Shown: positions 45,610 through 54,415 of the stretch, in pieces
How the letters are laid out: every line of letters starts with the position of its first letter
Numbering within the stretch: the stretch's first letter is position 1
Source: Roseomonas aeriglobus
GTDB lineage: Bacteria > Pseudomonadota > Alphaproteobacteria > Sphingomonadales > Sphingomonadaceae
Assembly: GCA_016937575.1 (NCBI GenBank)
Contig: JAFHKN010000002.1
Location: forward strand, 1 to 64,000
Length of the DNA: 64,000 nt
Direction of reading: 5' to 3'
Notes under the pieces: generated by a model
What the model was told of the DNA's origin: nothing
The model's database searches: none
Seen by the model: only the letters and a program-made list of their open reading frames with translations
Made by a program: the position numbers and the translations under genes

Positions 45610-46032
45610 TCAGGCGGTGGCGAAGAGCATGGAGTCGTCGGCGAACGCCTTGAACTCCAGCGCGTTCCCGGAGGGATCGCGGAAGAACATCGTCGCCTGT
45701 TCGCCCGGCTGGCCCTGAAAACGGATGTGCGGTTCGATCCCGAACACCGTGCCGGCAGCGCGAAGGCGATCGGCGAGCGCCTGCCAGTCGGACATGGTCA
45801 GGACGATGCCGAAATGGGGGACGGGCACGTGGTGGCCGTCGACTTCGTTGGCGACCGCGACCGGTTTCGCCGCAGGGTCGAGGTGGGCGACAATCTGGTG
45901 ACCGTAGAAGTCGAAATCGATCCACTGGTCGGACGACCGCCCCTCGGTGCAGCCCATCGTGTCGCCGTAAAAGGCACGCGCGGCGGCGAGGTCGTGGACG
46001 GGAAAAGCGAGGTGGAAGGGGCGTAGGGTCAT
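45610..46032 (-). CDS. VOC family protein (glyoxalase/dioxygenase superfamily)
   Basis: The 140-residue protein begins [20 protein letters not shown] and ends with [20 protein letters not shown], the paired beta-alpha-beta modules of VOC proteins. Possible metal ligands are His in FHLAFPV, His in PVPHFGIVL and Glu in NALEFK. It could be a lactoylglutathione lyase-like or dioxygenase-like enzyme; the substrate cannot be told. The PHA-family gene follows 16 bases downstream. Confidence 0.85.
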   Translation of the reverse strand: MTLRPFHLAFPVHDLAAARAFYGDTMGCTEGRSSDQWIDFDFYGHQIVAHLDPAAKPVAVANEVDGHHVPVPHFGIVLTMSDWQALADRLRAAGTVFGIEPHIRFQGQPGEQATMFFRDPSGNALEFKAFADDSMLFATA

Positions 46033-46042
46033 GTCGGCGGTT

Positions 46043-46265
46043 TAGAAGAAGAAGGGGGTTCAGAGAAGGCGCGAAGGTGCGAAGAAGGGCTGATTCACGC
46101 GGAGGCGCGAAGGTGCGGCGTTACGTGGCCTGGGGCAACCGTCTCGCGTCCGCGAGACCTTCGTTCTTGAGGACGAGATAGAAACCCGCTGTCGCGGCAG
46201 GCGGGACACCTCCGTGTCTCCGCGTGCACATCAAACTTCTCGTCTTTGCGCCTTCTCTGAACCAA
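46043..46265. repeat. Long imperfect inverted repeat, family D copy 2
   Basis: A left arm with TTCAGAGAAGGCGCGAAGGT and CACGCGGAGGCGCGAAGGTG is answered by a right arm with CTCCGTGTCTCCGCGTGCAC and TTTGCGCCTTCTCTGAACCA. The layout repeats that of the crtI-LOG gap (32830-33075). It lies between a VOC gene and lnt, and no gene is visible in the gap. Confidence 0.75.
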
Positions 46266-46302
46266 TTCCTTCTTCCTCCCGACCCCGCTAGAGCCGACCG
46301 CA

Positions 46303-47850
46303 ATGCGTTTCCTGATCCCGATCCTGCTCGGAGCCATTGCCGCCACCGGGTTCGCGCCGCTCGAGCTGGTGCCGCTCACCGTCGTCGCCATCGCGCTCTG
46401 GCTACGCGTCGTCCATGATGCGCCGACGCTGAAGCGCGCGATGCTGAGCGGGTGGCTGTTCGGCGTCGGCCATTTCACGGTCAACAACAACTGGATCCAG
46501 CACGCGTTCGATTACCAGGACAAGATGCCGCCGGTGCTGGGCTATGGCGCCGCGGTCGGCCTTGCGCTCTACCTCGCGGTCTATCCGATGATCACCGCAG
46601 GGCTGTTGTGGCGGCTGGCGTCGCCGCGCAGCCGGGGTGATACCGGCACGCCGCCGGGCGTCGCCTTTGCACTCGTCGCGGGCGCGGCGTGGATTGCCGG
46701 CGAGTGGCTTCGCTCGACCCTGTTCACCGGCTATGCCTGGGATCCGCTGGCGGTCGCCTGGGTCCCGGTCCAGCCGGTCGCCTGGGTAACGACGCTGATC
46801 GGCACCTATGCGCTGTCGGGGCTGACCGTCACCGCCGCTGCGCTGCTGCTGATGGTGCCGCGCAAGCCTTTGGCGCTGGTCCTCGCGAGCCTGGTCGTCC
46901 TCCTGCCCGTGCCGCTCGCCGCGCTCAGCTACCGCGATGCCCCCACGCCGCAGCCGCCGACCGCACCGCGGCTGCGCGTCGTCCAACCGAACATCGACCA
47001 GCAGATCCACATCTCCCGCGACGACTGGCGCGACGCCTCGGCGCGGCTGTCCGCGCTGTCGGGCAAGCCCGGCCCCGCGCCGCGACTGGTGCTGTGGCCC
47101 GAAGGGATCGTCCAGCCCTATCTGGAGGACGGCTATCCGTACGAATGGTATCTGAAGTTCGGATCGCCCTGGGTCGCGCGGCGCGGGATCGCGCGGCTGC
47201 TGGGGCCGAACGACCGCGCGCTGGTCGGCGGCACCGCGCTGTTCTTCGACGCGAACGGCGAGATTACCGAGGCGGGCAATTCGGTGTTCGCCGTGACGCC
47301 GACCGCGCGCCTCGCCGGACGATACGACAAGGCGCACCTCGTCCCCTATGGCGAGTATTTGCCGATGCGCCCGTTGCTCGAGCCGCTCGGCGCTGCCCGG
47401 CTGGTGGCAGGAGACATAGACTTCGCCGACGGACCGGGACCGCGGTCGATCGACGTGGGTGTGTTCGGCCCGATCGGGCTGCAGGTCTGTTACGAGATCA
47501 TCTTTTCCGGCGAAGTGGTCGATCCGGCGAAGCGCCCGCGATTGATCTTCAACCCATCCAATGATTCCTGGTTTGGTAGCTGGGGGTCGCCGCAGTTCCT
47601 GGCTCAAGCCCGTATGCGGGCGATTGAGGAGGGCCTGCCCGTCGTGCGGTCGACGCCCAACGGCATCTCTGCGGTGATCGGCGCGGATGGCGCGGTCATC
47701 GGCACCGTGCCCCGGTTCGTGGCAGGGGCGATCGACGTGGCCGTCCCGCCCGCCCATGCACCCACGCTCTTCTCGCGCATCGGCAACTGGGCCGCGCTGG
47801 CGGTCGCGCTTCTGCTGCTGGCCGCGGCGCGCGTCCTGCGCCGCCGTTGA
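46303..47850 (+). CDS. lnt: Apolipoprotein N-acyltransferase Lnt
   Basis: Lnt adds the third acyl chain to lipoproteins at the periplasmic face of the inner membrane. The 515-residue protein has about seven N-terminal membrane helices (residues ~1-210), a nitrilase-like domain and a C-terminal helix. The Glu-Lys-Cys triad is visible in LVLWPEGIVQ, YDKAHLVPYGEYLP and GLQVCYEIIFSGEV. NPSNDSWFG and QFLAQARMRAIEEGLPVVRS also fit. It precedes metK on the same strand. Confidence 0.96.
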   Translation: MRFLIPILLGAIAATGFAPLELVPLTVVAIALWLRVVHDAPTLKRAMLSGWLFGVGHFTVNNNWIQHAFDYQDKMPPVLGYGAAVGLALYLAVYPMITAGLLWRLASPRSRGDTGTPPGVAFALVAGAAWIAGEWLRSTLFTGYAWDPLAVAWVPVQPVAWVTTLIGTYALSGLTVTAAALLLMVPRKPLALVLASLVVLLPVPLAALSYRDAPTPQPPTAPRLRVVQPNIDQQIHISRDDWRDASARLSALSGKPGPAPRLVLWPEGIVQPYLEDGYPYEWYLKFGSPWVARRGIARLLGPNDRALVGGTALFFDANGEITEAGNSVFAVTPTARLAGRYDKAHLVPYGEYLPMRPLLEPLGAARLVAGDIDFADGPGPRSIDVGVFGPIGLQVCYEIIFSGEVVDPAKRPRLIFNPSNDSWFGSWGSPQFLAQARMRAIEEGLPVVRSTPNGISAVIGADGAVIGTVPRFVAGAIDVAVPPAHAPTLFSRIGNWAALAVALLLLAAARVLRRR

Positions 47851-47886
47851 CGCTCGGCCGGCGGCAGTCTAGGGCACATATAAGGA

Positions 47887-47952
47887 AAGCTTTATATCCC
47901 GGGCATGGCAACGGCCCTATGGCTTTCCCTCGGTTTCATTTCGAGGATTCCC
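47887..47952 (+). promoter_or_regulatory. metK leader with ribosome-site hairpin
   Basis: CCTCG (47928-47932) can pair with CGAGG (47942-47946), hiding the GAGGA ribosome site that precedes the metK ATG by seven bases. Upstream, GGCATGGCAACGGCCCTATG contains AACGGC, reminiscent of the short SAM/SAH riboswitches that precede metK in some alphaproteobacteria. The full consensus is not matched by eye. A frame beginning at 47905 is in phase with metK and could be misread as an N-terminal extension. Confidence 0.4.
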
Positions 47953-49164
47953 ATGCGTTCCAGCTATCTCTTCACGTCCGAATCGGTTTCGGAAGGCCAT
48001 CCCGATAAGGTCGCCGACCAGATTTCCGACGCCATCGTCGACCTGTTCCTGTCCAAGGACCCCGAAGCCCGCATCGCCTGCGAGACGCTGACCACGACCC
48101 AGCTGGTCGTGCTGGCCGGCGAAATCCGCGGCAAGGGCATCATGGACGAAGCCGGCAATTGGGCCGAAGGCGTGCGCGAAGAGGTCGAAAAGACCGTCCG
48201 CGATACGGTAAAGCGCATCGGTTACGAGCAGGACGGCTTCCACTGGGAGACGCTGCGGTTCGAGAACAACCTGCACCCGCAGTCGGCGCACATCGCGCAG
48301 GGCGTGGACGCCAGCGGCAACAAGGACGAAGGCGCGGGCGATCAGGGCATCATGTTCGGCTATGCCGCCGACGACACGCCCGAACTGATGCCGGCGACGC
48401 TGCAATACAGCCACCAGATCCTCGAGCGCATGGCGGCCGACCGCCATTCGAAGACGGCCCCGTTCCTGGAGCCCGACGCCAAGAGCCAGGTGACGCTGCG
48501 CTACGAAGGCAGCCGCCCGGTCGCCTGCACCGCAATCGTCGTGTCGACCCAGCATGCCAAGGGCTATGACCAGGGCGAGCAGGAAGCCGAGCTCCACGCG
48601 TACGTGAAGTCGGTCGTCGCCGACATCATCCCGGCCGAGCTGCTGTCGGACGAAACCGTCTATCACATCAACCCGACCGGCAGCTTCGAAATCGGCGGGC
48701 CCGACGGCGACGCCGGGCTGACCGGCCGCAAGATCATCGTCGACACCTACGGCGGTGCCGCACCCCACGGCGGCGGTGCCTTCTCGGGCAAGGACCCGAC
48801 GAAGGTCGACCGGTCGGCGGCGTACATCACCCGCTATCTCGCCAAGAACATCGTCGCCGCCGGGCTTGCCCAGCGCTGCACGATCCAGCTGGCCTATGCG
48901 ATCGGCGTGTCGAAGCCGCTGTCGCTGTATGTCGACACCCACGGTACCGGCACGGTCGCCGACGACGCGATCGAAGCCGCGATCGGCAGAATCGAAAAGC
49001 TCGGCAACCTGACCCCGCGCGGCATCCGCACGCACCTGGGTCTCAACAAGCCGATCTATTCGAAGACCGCGGCTTATGGCCACTTCGGCCGCAAGGCGGA
49101 GGGCGATCTGTTCCCGTGGGAGCGGACCGACCTGGTCGACGATCTGAAGGCGGCGCTGGCGTAA
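47953..49164 (+). CDS. metK: S-adenosylmethionine synthetase MetK
   Basis: MetK makes SAM from methionine and ATP in the cytoplasm. The 403-residue protein has the hallmark [32 protein letters not shown] (ATP-binding), and [20 protein letters not shown]. The ATG at 47953 gives the typical [14 protein letters not shown] start and has a CGAGGA ribosome site; the in-frame ATG at 47905 was rejected. SAM feeds rlmE, trmB, thiC and ccrM in this window among many others. Confidence 0.97.
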   Translation: MRSSYLFTSESVSEGHPDKVADQISDAIVDLFLSKDPEARIACETLTTTQLVVLAGEIRGKGIMDEAGNWAEGVREEVEKTVRDTVKRIGYEQDGFHWETLRFENNLHPQSAHIAQGVDASGNKDEGAGDQGIMFGYAADDTPELMPATLQYSHQILERMAADRHSKTAPFLEPDAKSQVTLRYEGSRPVACTAIVVSTQHAKGYDQGEQEAELHAYVKSVVADIIPAELLSDETVYHINPTGSFEIGGPDGDAGLTGRKIIVDTYGGAAPHGGGAFSGKDPTKVDRSAAYITRYLAKNIVAAGLAQRCTIQLAYAIGVSKPLSLYVDTHGTGTVADDAIEAAIGRIEKLGNLTPRGIRTHLGLNKPIYSKTAAYGHFGRKAEGDLFPWERTDLVDDLKAALA

Positions 49165-49208
49165 GTAATCGCTCGACAGGTTAAGCTTTCTGCGGGAGGT
49201 TCGTCGCC

Positions 49209-50033
49209 ATGACGAGCCTCCCGTTTCGTATCGGCGCCGCGGCGCTCCTCTGCACCGCTACCGCTGCGACGGCACAGGCGCCCGATCCGTCGGCCCGCCT
49301 GGCGGAGACATCCGCGCGCGGCGCGCTGATCGCTGCCTATGATCGCGCGGCGTGGATCGGCACCGACGACATGCTGAAGCGCCTGCCGGACGCCAAGGCG
49401 CGCGTCGGTGGGTGGATCGTCGATGGTCCGATCAGCGACGCGACGATCGTCTTCTACGACCGCAGCTCGACACCGCGTGCCCTATATGTCGCGCATATGG
49501 CCGGCGGAAAGCTCGTCGATCCGGTTGTGCCCGAGAGCGATGCGGCGGCGCTGTCACCCGAACGACGCGCGATGATCGCCGCGCGCACCGCCGCCAGTGC
49601 TGCACTGACGGCGGCGAAGATCGCGCCGTGCACGACCAGCTTCAATACCGTCGTCCTGCCGCCCGACACGCCGGGGGCGCCGATCCGCGTCTATTTCCTG
49701 TCGGCCCAGCCCGCCGCGGACAAGGTCGTGATCGGCGGCCATTACCGCGTCGACGTCGACGCGACGGGGCGTGCCGGTACGCCCTTTGCGTTCAGCAAGG
49801 GCTGCATGACGCAGGATCGCCCACCGAAAGACGCCAAGTCGGCGATGCTGTTCACGACGACGCTGACCGACACGATCCCGAACGAAGCCCATGTCTTCAC
49901 CGCCTGGTCGTCCGGCCTGCCGCTGATCATCGGCGTGCCGGGGCCGGACAAGGCGATGACGATGTATGCCGCGACGCCCGGCCGGCCGCTGCGCCGGATC
50001 GAGCTGCCGGCGACCAAGGGAGATGCGAAGTGA
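49209..50033 (+). CDS. Exported protein of unknown function, first of a coupled pair
   Basis: The 274-residue protein has a signal peptide (IGAAALLCTATAATAQA) and a mature domain with two Cys (APCTTSF, SKGCMTQD). Its beta-strand-rich pattern includes VYFLSAQPAADKVVIGGHYR and AHVFTAWSSGLPLIIGVPGP. GGGAGG is well placed before the ATG. The family is not recognised. The next exported protein gene begins inside its stop codon, so the two are co-translated. Confidence 0.65.
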   Translation: MTSLPFRIGAAALLCTATAATAQAPDPSARLAETSARGALIAAYDRAAWIGTDDMLKRLPDAKARVGGWIVDGPISDATIVFYDRSSTPRALYVAHMAGGKLVDPVVPESDAAALSPERRAMIAARTAASAALTAAKIAPCTTSFNTVVLPPDTPGAPIRVYFLSAQPAADKVVIGGHYRVDVDATGRAGTPFAFSKGCMTQDRPPKDAKSAMLFTTTLTDTIPNEAHVFTAWSSGLPLIIGVPGPDKAMTMYAATPGRPLRRIELPATKGDAK

Positions 50034-51079
50034 TCCGAACGATCTGCCTCGGCCTGCTCGCGGCGGCCGTCACCGTTCCGGCGACCGCGCAGGTCAAGCC
50101 GCGCGTGCTGCCGGTGTCGGCGGATGCGCCGTTCGTCCATGCGAACAGCGGCGCGACGCTGCCGGTGCGCCTGATCGATCTGCCGCGCACGCAGGTGCGC
50201 GAATTCGAAGGCCCCGAACTCGATGTCGTCGCGACCTACACCGACGATCGCAGCGAACTGACGGTCTATGTCTATCGCACTCTGTCGGGCGCGGTGCCGG
50301 TGTGGTTCGATCGCGCGACATCGGCGATCGAATCGCGCGACGGCTGGGGCACGCTGACGCCGGTCGCCGTCGCCCCGATCGCGGTCGCCCCGCCCGGGCG
50401 CAGCATCGCGAGCGGGCTGGCGCAGGGCTGGGGGATTACCGATGGCCCGTATCGCGGCACCGCGATCGCCATGGTGCCGCTGGGCGAATGGCTGGTGAAG
50501 CTGCGCTATTCGAGCAAGACCGCCGACGGGCCACAGGCGTTCGCGGCGGTTCGCGCGGCACTGGCGGCTCTCGCCTGGCCCGCGAGCGCGAAGGACGCCG
50601 CGCCGGCGGCACCCGTCGCGGCATGCCCGAAGGCGCTGCAATTCCAGGGGCAGGCGAAGGCGCTGGCCCCCGACCTGAACGCGACGATGATGGGGGCTTT
50701 GCTGGCCATGCCGGTCGAGACCGCGAAACGCGAGGGGCCAGCGCCGGTCTGGTGTCGGGACGCAGCACGGGTGCAGATGGGCGCTCTTTATCGACCCGAT
50801 GCGCAGGACAATGGCTATCTGCTCGCCCTGTCCGATGCCGGTCGGGGGATCTGGGTCGGCCCGTCTCTCGATGGACTGTTCGACAATCGCAAGAAAACGG
50901 CTTGGAGCGTCGATTTCATCACGCCCGGCCGGACGATCATCTTTCCGCAGCAGGACCGCCTGCCGTCGCCGGAGCGGGTGATCGGCGTCGCGAGCGGCAC
51001 GCCCGCCAGTGTCGTCACGACCTGGGGCCAGAAGCGCGACATCAGCATTACCCCGGACGCACTCAAATCGAAAAAATGA
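50030..51079 (+). CDS. Exported protein of unknown function, second of the pair
   Basis: The 349-residue protein has a signal peptide (VIRTICLGLLAAAVTVPATA, GTG start) and a mature region with VVATYTDDRSELTVYVYRTL and YRGTAIAMVPLGEWLVKLRY in the first half. The second half contains two Cys (AACPKALQF, PVWCRDAAR). No known motif was recognised. GTGA overlap with the previous gene indicates a coupled exported pair. Its 3' end overlaps the convergent nuclease gene by 17 bases. Confidence 0.65.
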   Translation: MIRTICLGLLAAAVTVPATAQVKPRVLPVSADAPFVHANSGATLPVRLIDLPRTQVREFEGPELDVVATYTDDRSELTVYVYRTLSGAVPVWFDRATSAIESRDGWGTLTPVAVAPIAVAPPGRSIASGLAQGWGITDGPYRGTAIAMVPLGEWLVKLRYSSKTADGPQAFAAVRAALAALAWPASAKDAAPAAPVAACPKALQFQGQAKALAPDLNATMMGALLAMPVETAKREGPAPVWCRDAARVQMGALYRPDAQDNGYLLALSDAGRGIWVGPSLDGLFDNRKKTAWSVDFITPGRTIIFPQQDRLPSPERVIGVASGTPASVVTTWGQKRDISITPDALKSKK

Positions 51080-52445
51080 TGCGCCGCGTCGCCGGATCGG
51101 CGGCGGTCAGGGTGACGGTCAGCGGATCGCCGGGTGCGATGCCGGTCGCATCGACGCGGGCGAGGATCGGCAGGTCGCAGAGCTGGATGCGCACGCCGCG
51201 GTCATCGACGTCGGTGGCGACGGCGGCGAAGGTTGCGCCCTCGCGGCCCTGGAGCATCACCGCTTCGGCCAGGTCGACGACGGCGCGGTCGATGCGACCG
51301 GCGCGGGCGTCGGCGATGGCCATGACCTTGGGCAGGCGGGCGAAGGCGTTTGTCGTCGCCGCGGGAACCGGCCGACCGTTGGCAATGGCCAGCGCTGCCG
51401 ACAGGACATAGCGGTCGGCAAGCCGCCTAAGCGGGGCGGTGGCATGGGCGTAGCGGGCGGCGACCGCGGCGTGCCAGGGCGCGACGTCGGCACGATAGGC
51501 TTCGTAGCGCGCGCCGCCCCCGGCGCGGCGGATGGCGAGCATCATCGTCGCCTGCGCAGCATCGCGCGCGACCAGCGTTCGCTCGAAATCAGCCAGCGAC
51601 ATCGCCGCGGGCCAACCCAGCCCCAGCGCCGCCGCTTCGCGCCGCAGCCGGGCGACCGCGCCGTCGTCGGGGGCGTCCATCACCCGGAACAGCCCGGTCG
51701 CGTGGGCGTGGAGCAGGTCGGCGACGGCCATGTTGGTCGCCAGCGACAGCGCGGCATTGTCGCGCTCGCTCTCGAGCAGCGGACGAAACGCGAGCGTCAG
51801 CCGGCCATCGGCGCCGCGGGTGACTTCCTGATCGGGCGGATCGACCCGCGTCGCGCCGCGCGCGGCCTCGGCAGCGCGGATGCGACGCGCAATCTCGGCA
51901 AAGCCCGGCGGCAGGTCGGCAGGCGACACCGCGTCATAGGCGAGCTTCGCGCGGCTACGAATCAGCGCACGCTCGACACTCTCGATCTGCCCGCTGCCAT
52001 CGGGCGCGATCCGCGTCGTCAGCACGATCGCCGGGCGCGGGCCGTCGGGCAGCAGGCTGGCGGCGCCCTCCGCCAGCACCGGCGGATAGAGCCCCGCCTT
52101 GCCATCGGGGAGGTAGAGCGTCTCGCCACGCTTCCACGCTTCGTGGTCGACCGCGTCGCCGTCGGCCACGAACCAGCCGATGTCGGCGATGGCATAATGG
52201 AGCAGCAGATCGCCGCCCGCCGCCTCGATCGCGAAGGCCTGGTCGAGATCGGTCGCGGTTGCGGGATCCAGCGTCACGAAGGGGATGGCGGTGCGATCGC
52301 GGTGGGCGTCGGGCGGGCGCCGCGCCGCCGTCTCGGCCGCTGCACGGACCTCGGGCGGGAAGCCTGCCGGGACGCTGAACTCCACTCGGATCGCGGCCAG
52401 TCCTTCGGCCAGGGCGGCATCGCGGTCGAGCAGTGCGCGGGTCAT
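51063..52445 (-). CDS. RNB domain ribonuclease (RNase II/R family)
   Basis: The 460-residue protein is a short RNase II-type exonuclease. The catalytic RNB core is visible: TLDPATATDLDQAFAIE with the Asp residues that bind Mg2+, LLLHYAIADIGWFVADGDAV, and ATAPLRRLADRYVL at the RNA-binding end. A C-terminal beta-rich tail replaces a full S1 domain. It starts by ATGA overlap on the PAP2 gene. It likely degrades RNA 3' to 5'. Its smaller size separates it from RNase R. Confidence 0.9.
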   Translation of the reverse strand: MTRALLDRDAALAEGLAAIRVEFSVPAGFPPEVRAAAETAARRPPDAHRDRTAIPFVTLDPATATDLDQAFAIEAAGGDLLLHYAIADIGWFVADGDAVDHEAWKRGETLYLPDGKAGLYPPVLAEGAASLLPDGPRPAIVLTTRIAPDGSGQIESVERALIRSRAKLAYDAVSPADLPPGFAEIARRIRAAEAARGATRVDPPDQEVTRGADGRLTLAFRPLLESERDNAALSLATNMAVADLLHAHATGLFRVMDAPDDGAVARLRREAAALGLGWPAAMSLADFERTLVARDAAQATMMLAIRRAGGGARYEAYRADVAPWHAAVAARYAHATAPLRRLADRYVLSAALAIANGRPVPAATTNAFARLPKVMAIADARAGRIDRAVVDLAEAVMLQGREGATFAAVATDVDDRGVRIQLCDLPILARVDATGIAPGDPLTVTLTAADPATRRIIFSI

Positions 52446-53023
52446 GCGGTGTCCGGCGTGGCCGCGCGCACGACCGCGTCGACCACCCATTCGCTCGCCA
52501 GCCCGATCGCCGCCCCCGCCAGCACATCCCCGGCATAATGTTTCGCGATCGGCAACTGGATACCGCCTGCCGCCGCCGCGGCGAGCGATAGCGAAGGCGT
52601 CCGTTCGGGCCAGACCCGCGCCGCCGCCCGCGCGACGGCCACGGCGCCCGCGGTATGGCCGGAGGGAAAGCTGCTGTAATGGTGCGAGCGGTCACCGCCG
52701 GGCTCCAGCTTGTACGCATGCCCCTTCTTGACCGAATGCGGACGCGTCCGGTCGATGCTGCGCTTGACCACTTCCTTCGCCGCGGTTGCGAGCAGGTGGC
52801 TGGCGAGCATCCGCGCGCCAGCCTCCACCACCGGCCGGCGGCGCAGGATCAGCCCGATCGCCAGCGTCGCGGCGCTGAGGGCGATCAGCGGCGGCTGGTC
52901 GGCGAGCTCGCCCACCTTTGCCGCCACCCGCATCGCCGGCGTGTCGTGCTTCGCCGCCGCCGTGTGCGTCACCTTGCGATCGGCCTTTTCCAGCCGCTTG
53001 GCCGCTTTCGTCACCTTGGTCAT
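52442..53023 (-). CDS. PAP2-family membrane phosphatase
   Basis: The 193-residue protein carries the three-part acid-phosphatase motif: KEVVKRSIDRTRPHS, SSFPSGHTAGAVA and AKHYAGDVLAGAAIG. Two or more hydrophobic helices bracket these. It probably dephosphorylates a lipid phosphate such as undecaprenyl diphosphate or phosphatidic acid; the substrate is not readable. The ATG at 53023 avoids overlap with the divergent trmB. The stop overlaps the RNB gene. Confidence 0.88.
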   Translation of the reverse strand: MTKVTKAAKRLEKADRKVTHTAAAKHDTPAMRVAAKVGELADQPPLIALSAATLAIGLILRRRPVVEAGARMLASHLLATAAKEVVKRSIDRTRPHSVKKGHAYKLEPGGDRSHHYSSFPSGHTAGAVAVARAAARVWPERTPSLSLAAAAAGGIQLPIAKHYAGDVLAGAAIGLASEWVVDAVVRAATPDTA

Positions 53024-53089
53024 GACTGTCCAATCGCTCGAGGACGCCCGCGGTTGCGGTTCGCGCGTGCGGCCCCTATCGGCACGACC

Positions 53090-53770
53090 ATGGTCGATCC
53101 CGCCACTCACCGCCAGCTTTATGGACGCCGCGCCGGGCACAAGCTACGCAGCGGCCAGGCCGCGCTCGTCGAGGAACTGCTGCCGCAGGTCGCGGTGCCC
53201 GAAAGCGGGCCGCTCGATGCCGCGGCGCTGTTCGGCGACGACCGCCCGCTCGAATTCGAGATCGGCTTCGGCGCGGGCGAGCATCTGGCAGGCCAGGCGG
53301 CGATGCGGCCCGGTCACGGATTCATCGGGTGCGAGCCGTTCCTGAACGGCGTCGTCGGCGCGCTCAATCACATCCGCGACGACCATCTCGACAACGTCCG
53401 CCTGCACATGGGCAATGCGATCGAAGTGCTCGACCGGCTGCCCGACGCGAGCCTGGAGCGGCTGTATCTGCTCCACCCCGATCCCTGGCCCAAGCCGCGC
53501 CACGCCAAGCGCCGGATGGTCAACGACGGCCCGCTCGACCTGATCGCGGCGAAGCTGAAACCCGGATGCGAGTTTCGCCTCGGCACCGACGACCCGACCT
53601 ATTGCCGTCACGCGATGATGGTGATGAACCGCCGCCGCGACTTCGTCTGGCAGGCGAAGAACGCAGCCGACTTCCTGACCCGCCCCGCCGACTGGCCCGA
53701 GACGCGCTACGAACGCAAGGCGCGGCGGCAGGGGCATGAGGTGTGGTATTTCCGCTACGTCCGCGTCTGA
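53090..53770 (+). CDS. trmB: tRNA (guanine-N7-)-methyltransferase TrmB
   Basis: TrmB methylates G46 in tRNA variable loops using SAM. The 226-residue protein contains the SAM motif LEFEIGFGAGEHLAGQAAMR, LLHPDPWPKPRHAKRRMVN and ETRYERKARRQGHEVWYFRY, which are diagnostic for TrmB. The ATG at 53090 gives a typical length. It stands divergent from the PAP2-RNB pair. Confidence 0.96.
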   Translation: MVDPATHRQLYGRRAGHKLRSGQAALVEELLPQVAVPESGPLDAAALFGDDRPLEFEIGFGAGEHLAGQAAMRPGHGFIGCEPFLNGVVGALNHIRDDHLDNVRLHMGNAIEVLDRLPDASLERLYLLHPDPWPKPRHAKRRMVNDGPLDLIAAKLKPGCEFRLGTDDPTYCRHAMMVMNRRRDFVWQAKNAADFLTRPADWPETRYERKARRQGHEVWYFRYVRV

Positions 53771-53789
53771 CCGCGCACGGTAACGGTCG

Positions 53790-54044
53790 GTGGCGAAGCG
53801 CAAGCGCCTGCTGATCGCGACGATGGCCGATGGCTATGTGAAGACCATCGGGCCGACGTCGGCGCCGTTCACGCATTACTGGCGGATCGTCGCGCATCTG
53901 GGTGGCGGGCGGACCGAGGTGTTCTGGGGTCATGCCAAGTCGCTACGCGAGGCGAATGCGAAGCGGGTGCCGCTGGCGGATGCCGCAAAGACGCGCGGGT
54001 GGGAGCGGTACGACTTCGAAGTGGTGGAAGTGGTGGAGGGGTAG
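53790..54044 (+). CDS. Small hypothetical protein
   Basis: The 84-residue product (MAKRKRLLIATMADGYVKTI...) has a basic N-terminus and a compact alpha/beta pattern. No motif is recognised. The GTG start is 20 bases after trmB. The open frame uses high-GC third positions like its neighbours, which supports coding, but the function is unknown. Confidence 0.5.
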   Translation: MAKRKRLLIATMADGYVKTIGPTSAPFTHYWRIVAHLGGGRTEVFWGHAKSLREANAKRVPLADAAKTRGWERYDFEVVEVVEG

Positions 54045-54243
54045 CAAATCCTCCCCCAAGCCTGTCTGGGCGCGGTGGTGGACGGTTTGGAGCGGAGGTC
54101 GGGAGCCCTTTCCCGATCCGAAACACTGGCGCCCGCTGCGCCGCCGGTCGCGCCGAAGCCGCGCCCTCTGGCCCGCGCCTCCCGCGCCGATCGCTGGCCA
54201 CGCGATGCGAAATAGCGCGGCTATTTCGTCTTCGCTGCGGCCA

Positions 54244-54319
54244 TGGTGGGCGCTGACGGGCTCGAACCGCCGACCCTCTCGGTGTAAACGAGATGCTCTA
54301 CCAACTGAGCTAAGCGCCC
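54244..54319 (-). tRNA. tRNA-Val (anticodon TAC)
   Basis: On the minus strand the sequence starts GGGCGCTTAGCTCAGTTGGT and ends with AGCGCCC ACCA, with an encoded CCA. The anticodon loop TTTACAC gives TAC, reading GTA codons. The D stem GCTC/GAGC, anticodon stem TCTCG/CGAGA and T arm GGCGG-TTCGAGC-CCGTC all fold by eye. Length is 76 bases. Confidence 0.95.
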
Positions 54320-54415
54320 GCGCAGGCGCCTTGGCGCCGAGCACGGCCGGCGGGGAACGCCCCTCCGACGACGCGGCTTTGCCGTGTCGTGGCCGCGACT
54401 GCAAGCCCCTACGTC

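Noticed and set aside
47905-47952. N-terminal extension of MetK from an in-frame ATG
   Set aside because: The family N-terminus begins at the ATG at 47953, which has its own ribosome site; the upstream part looks like a regulatory leader.
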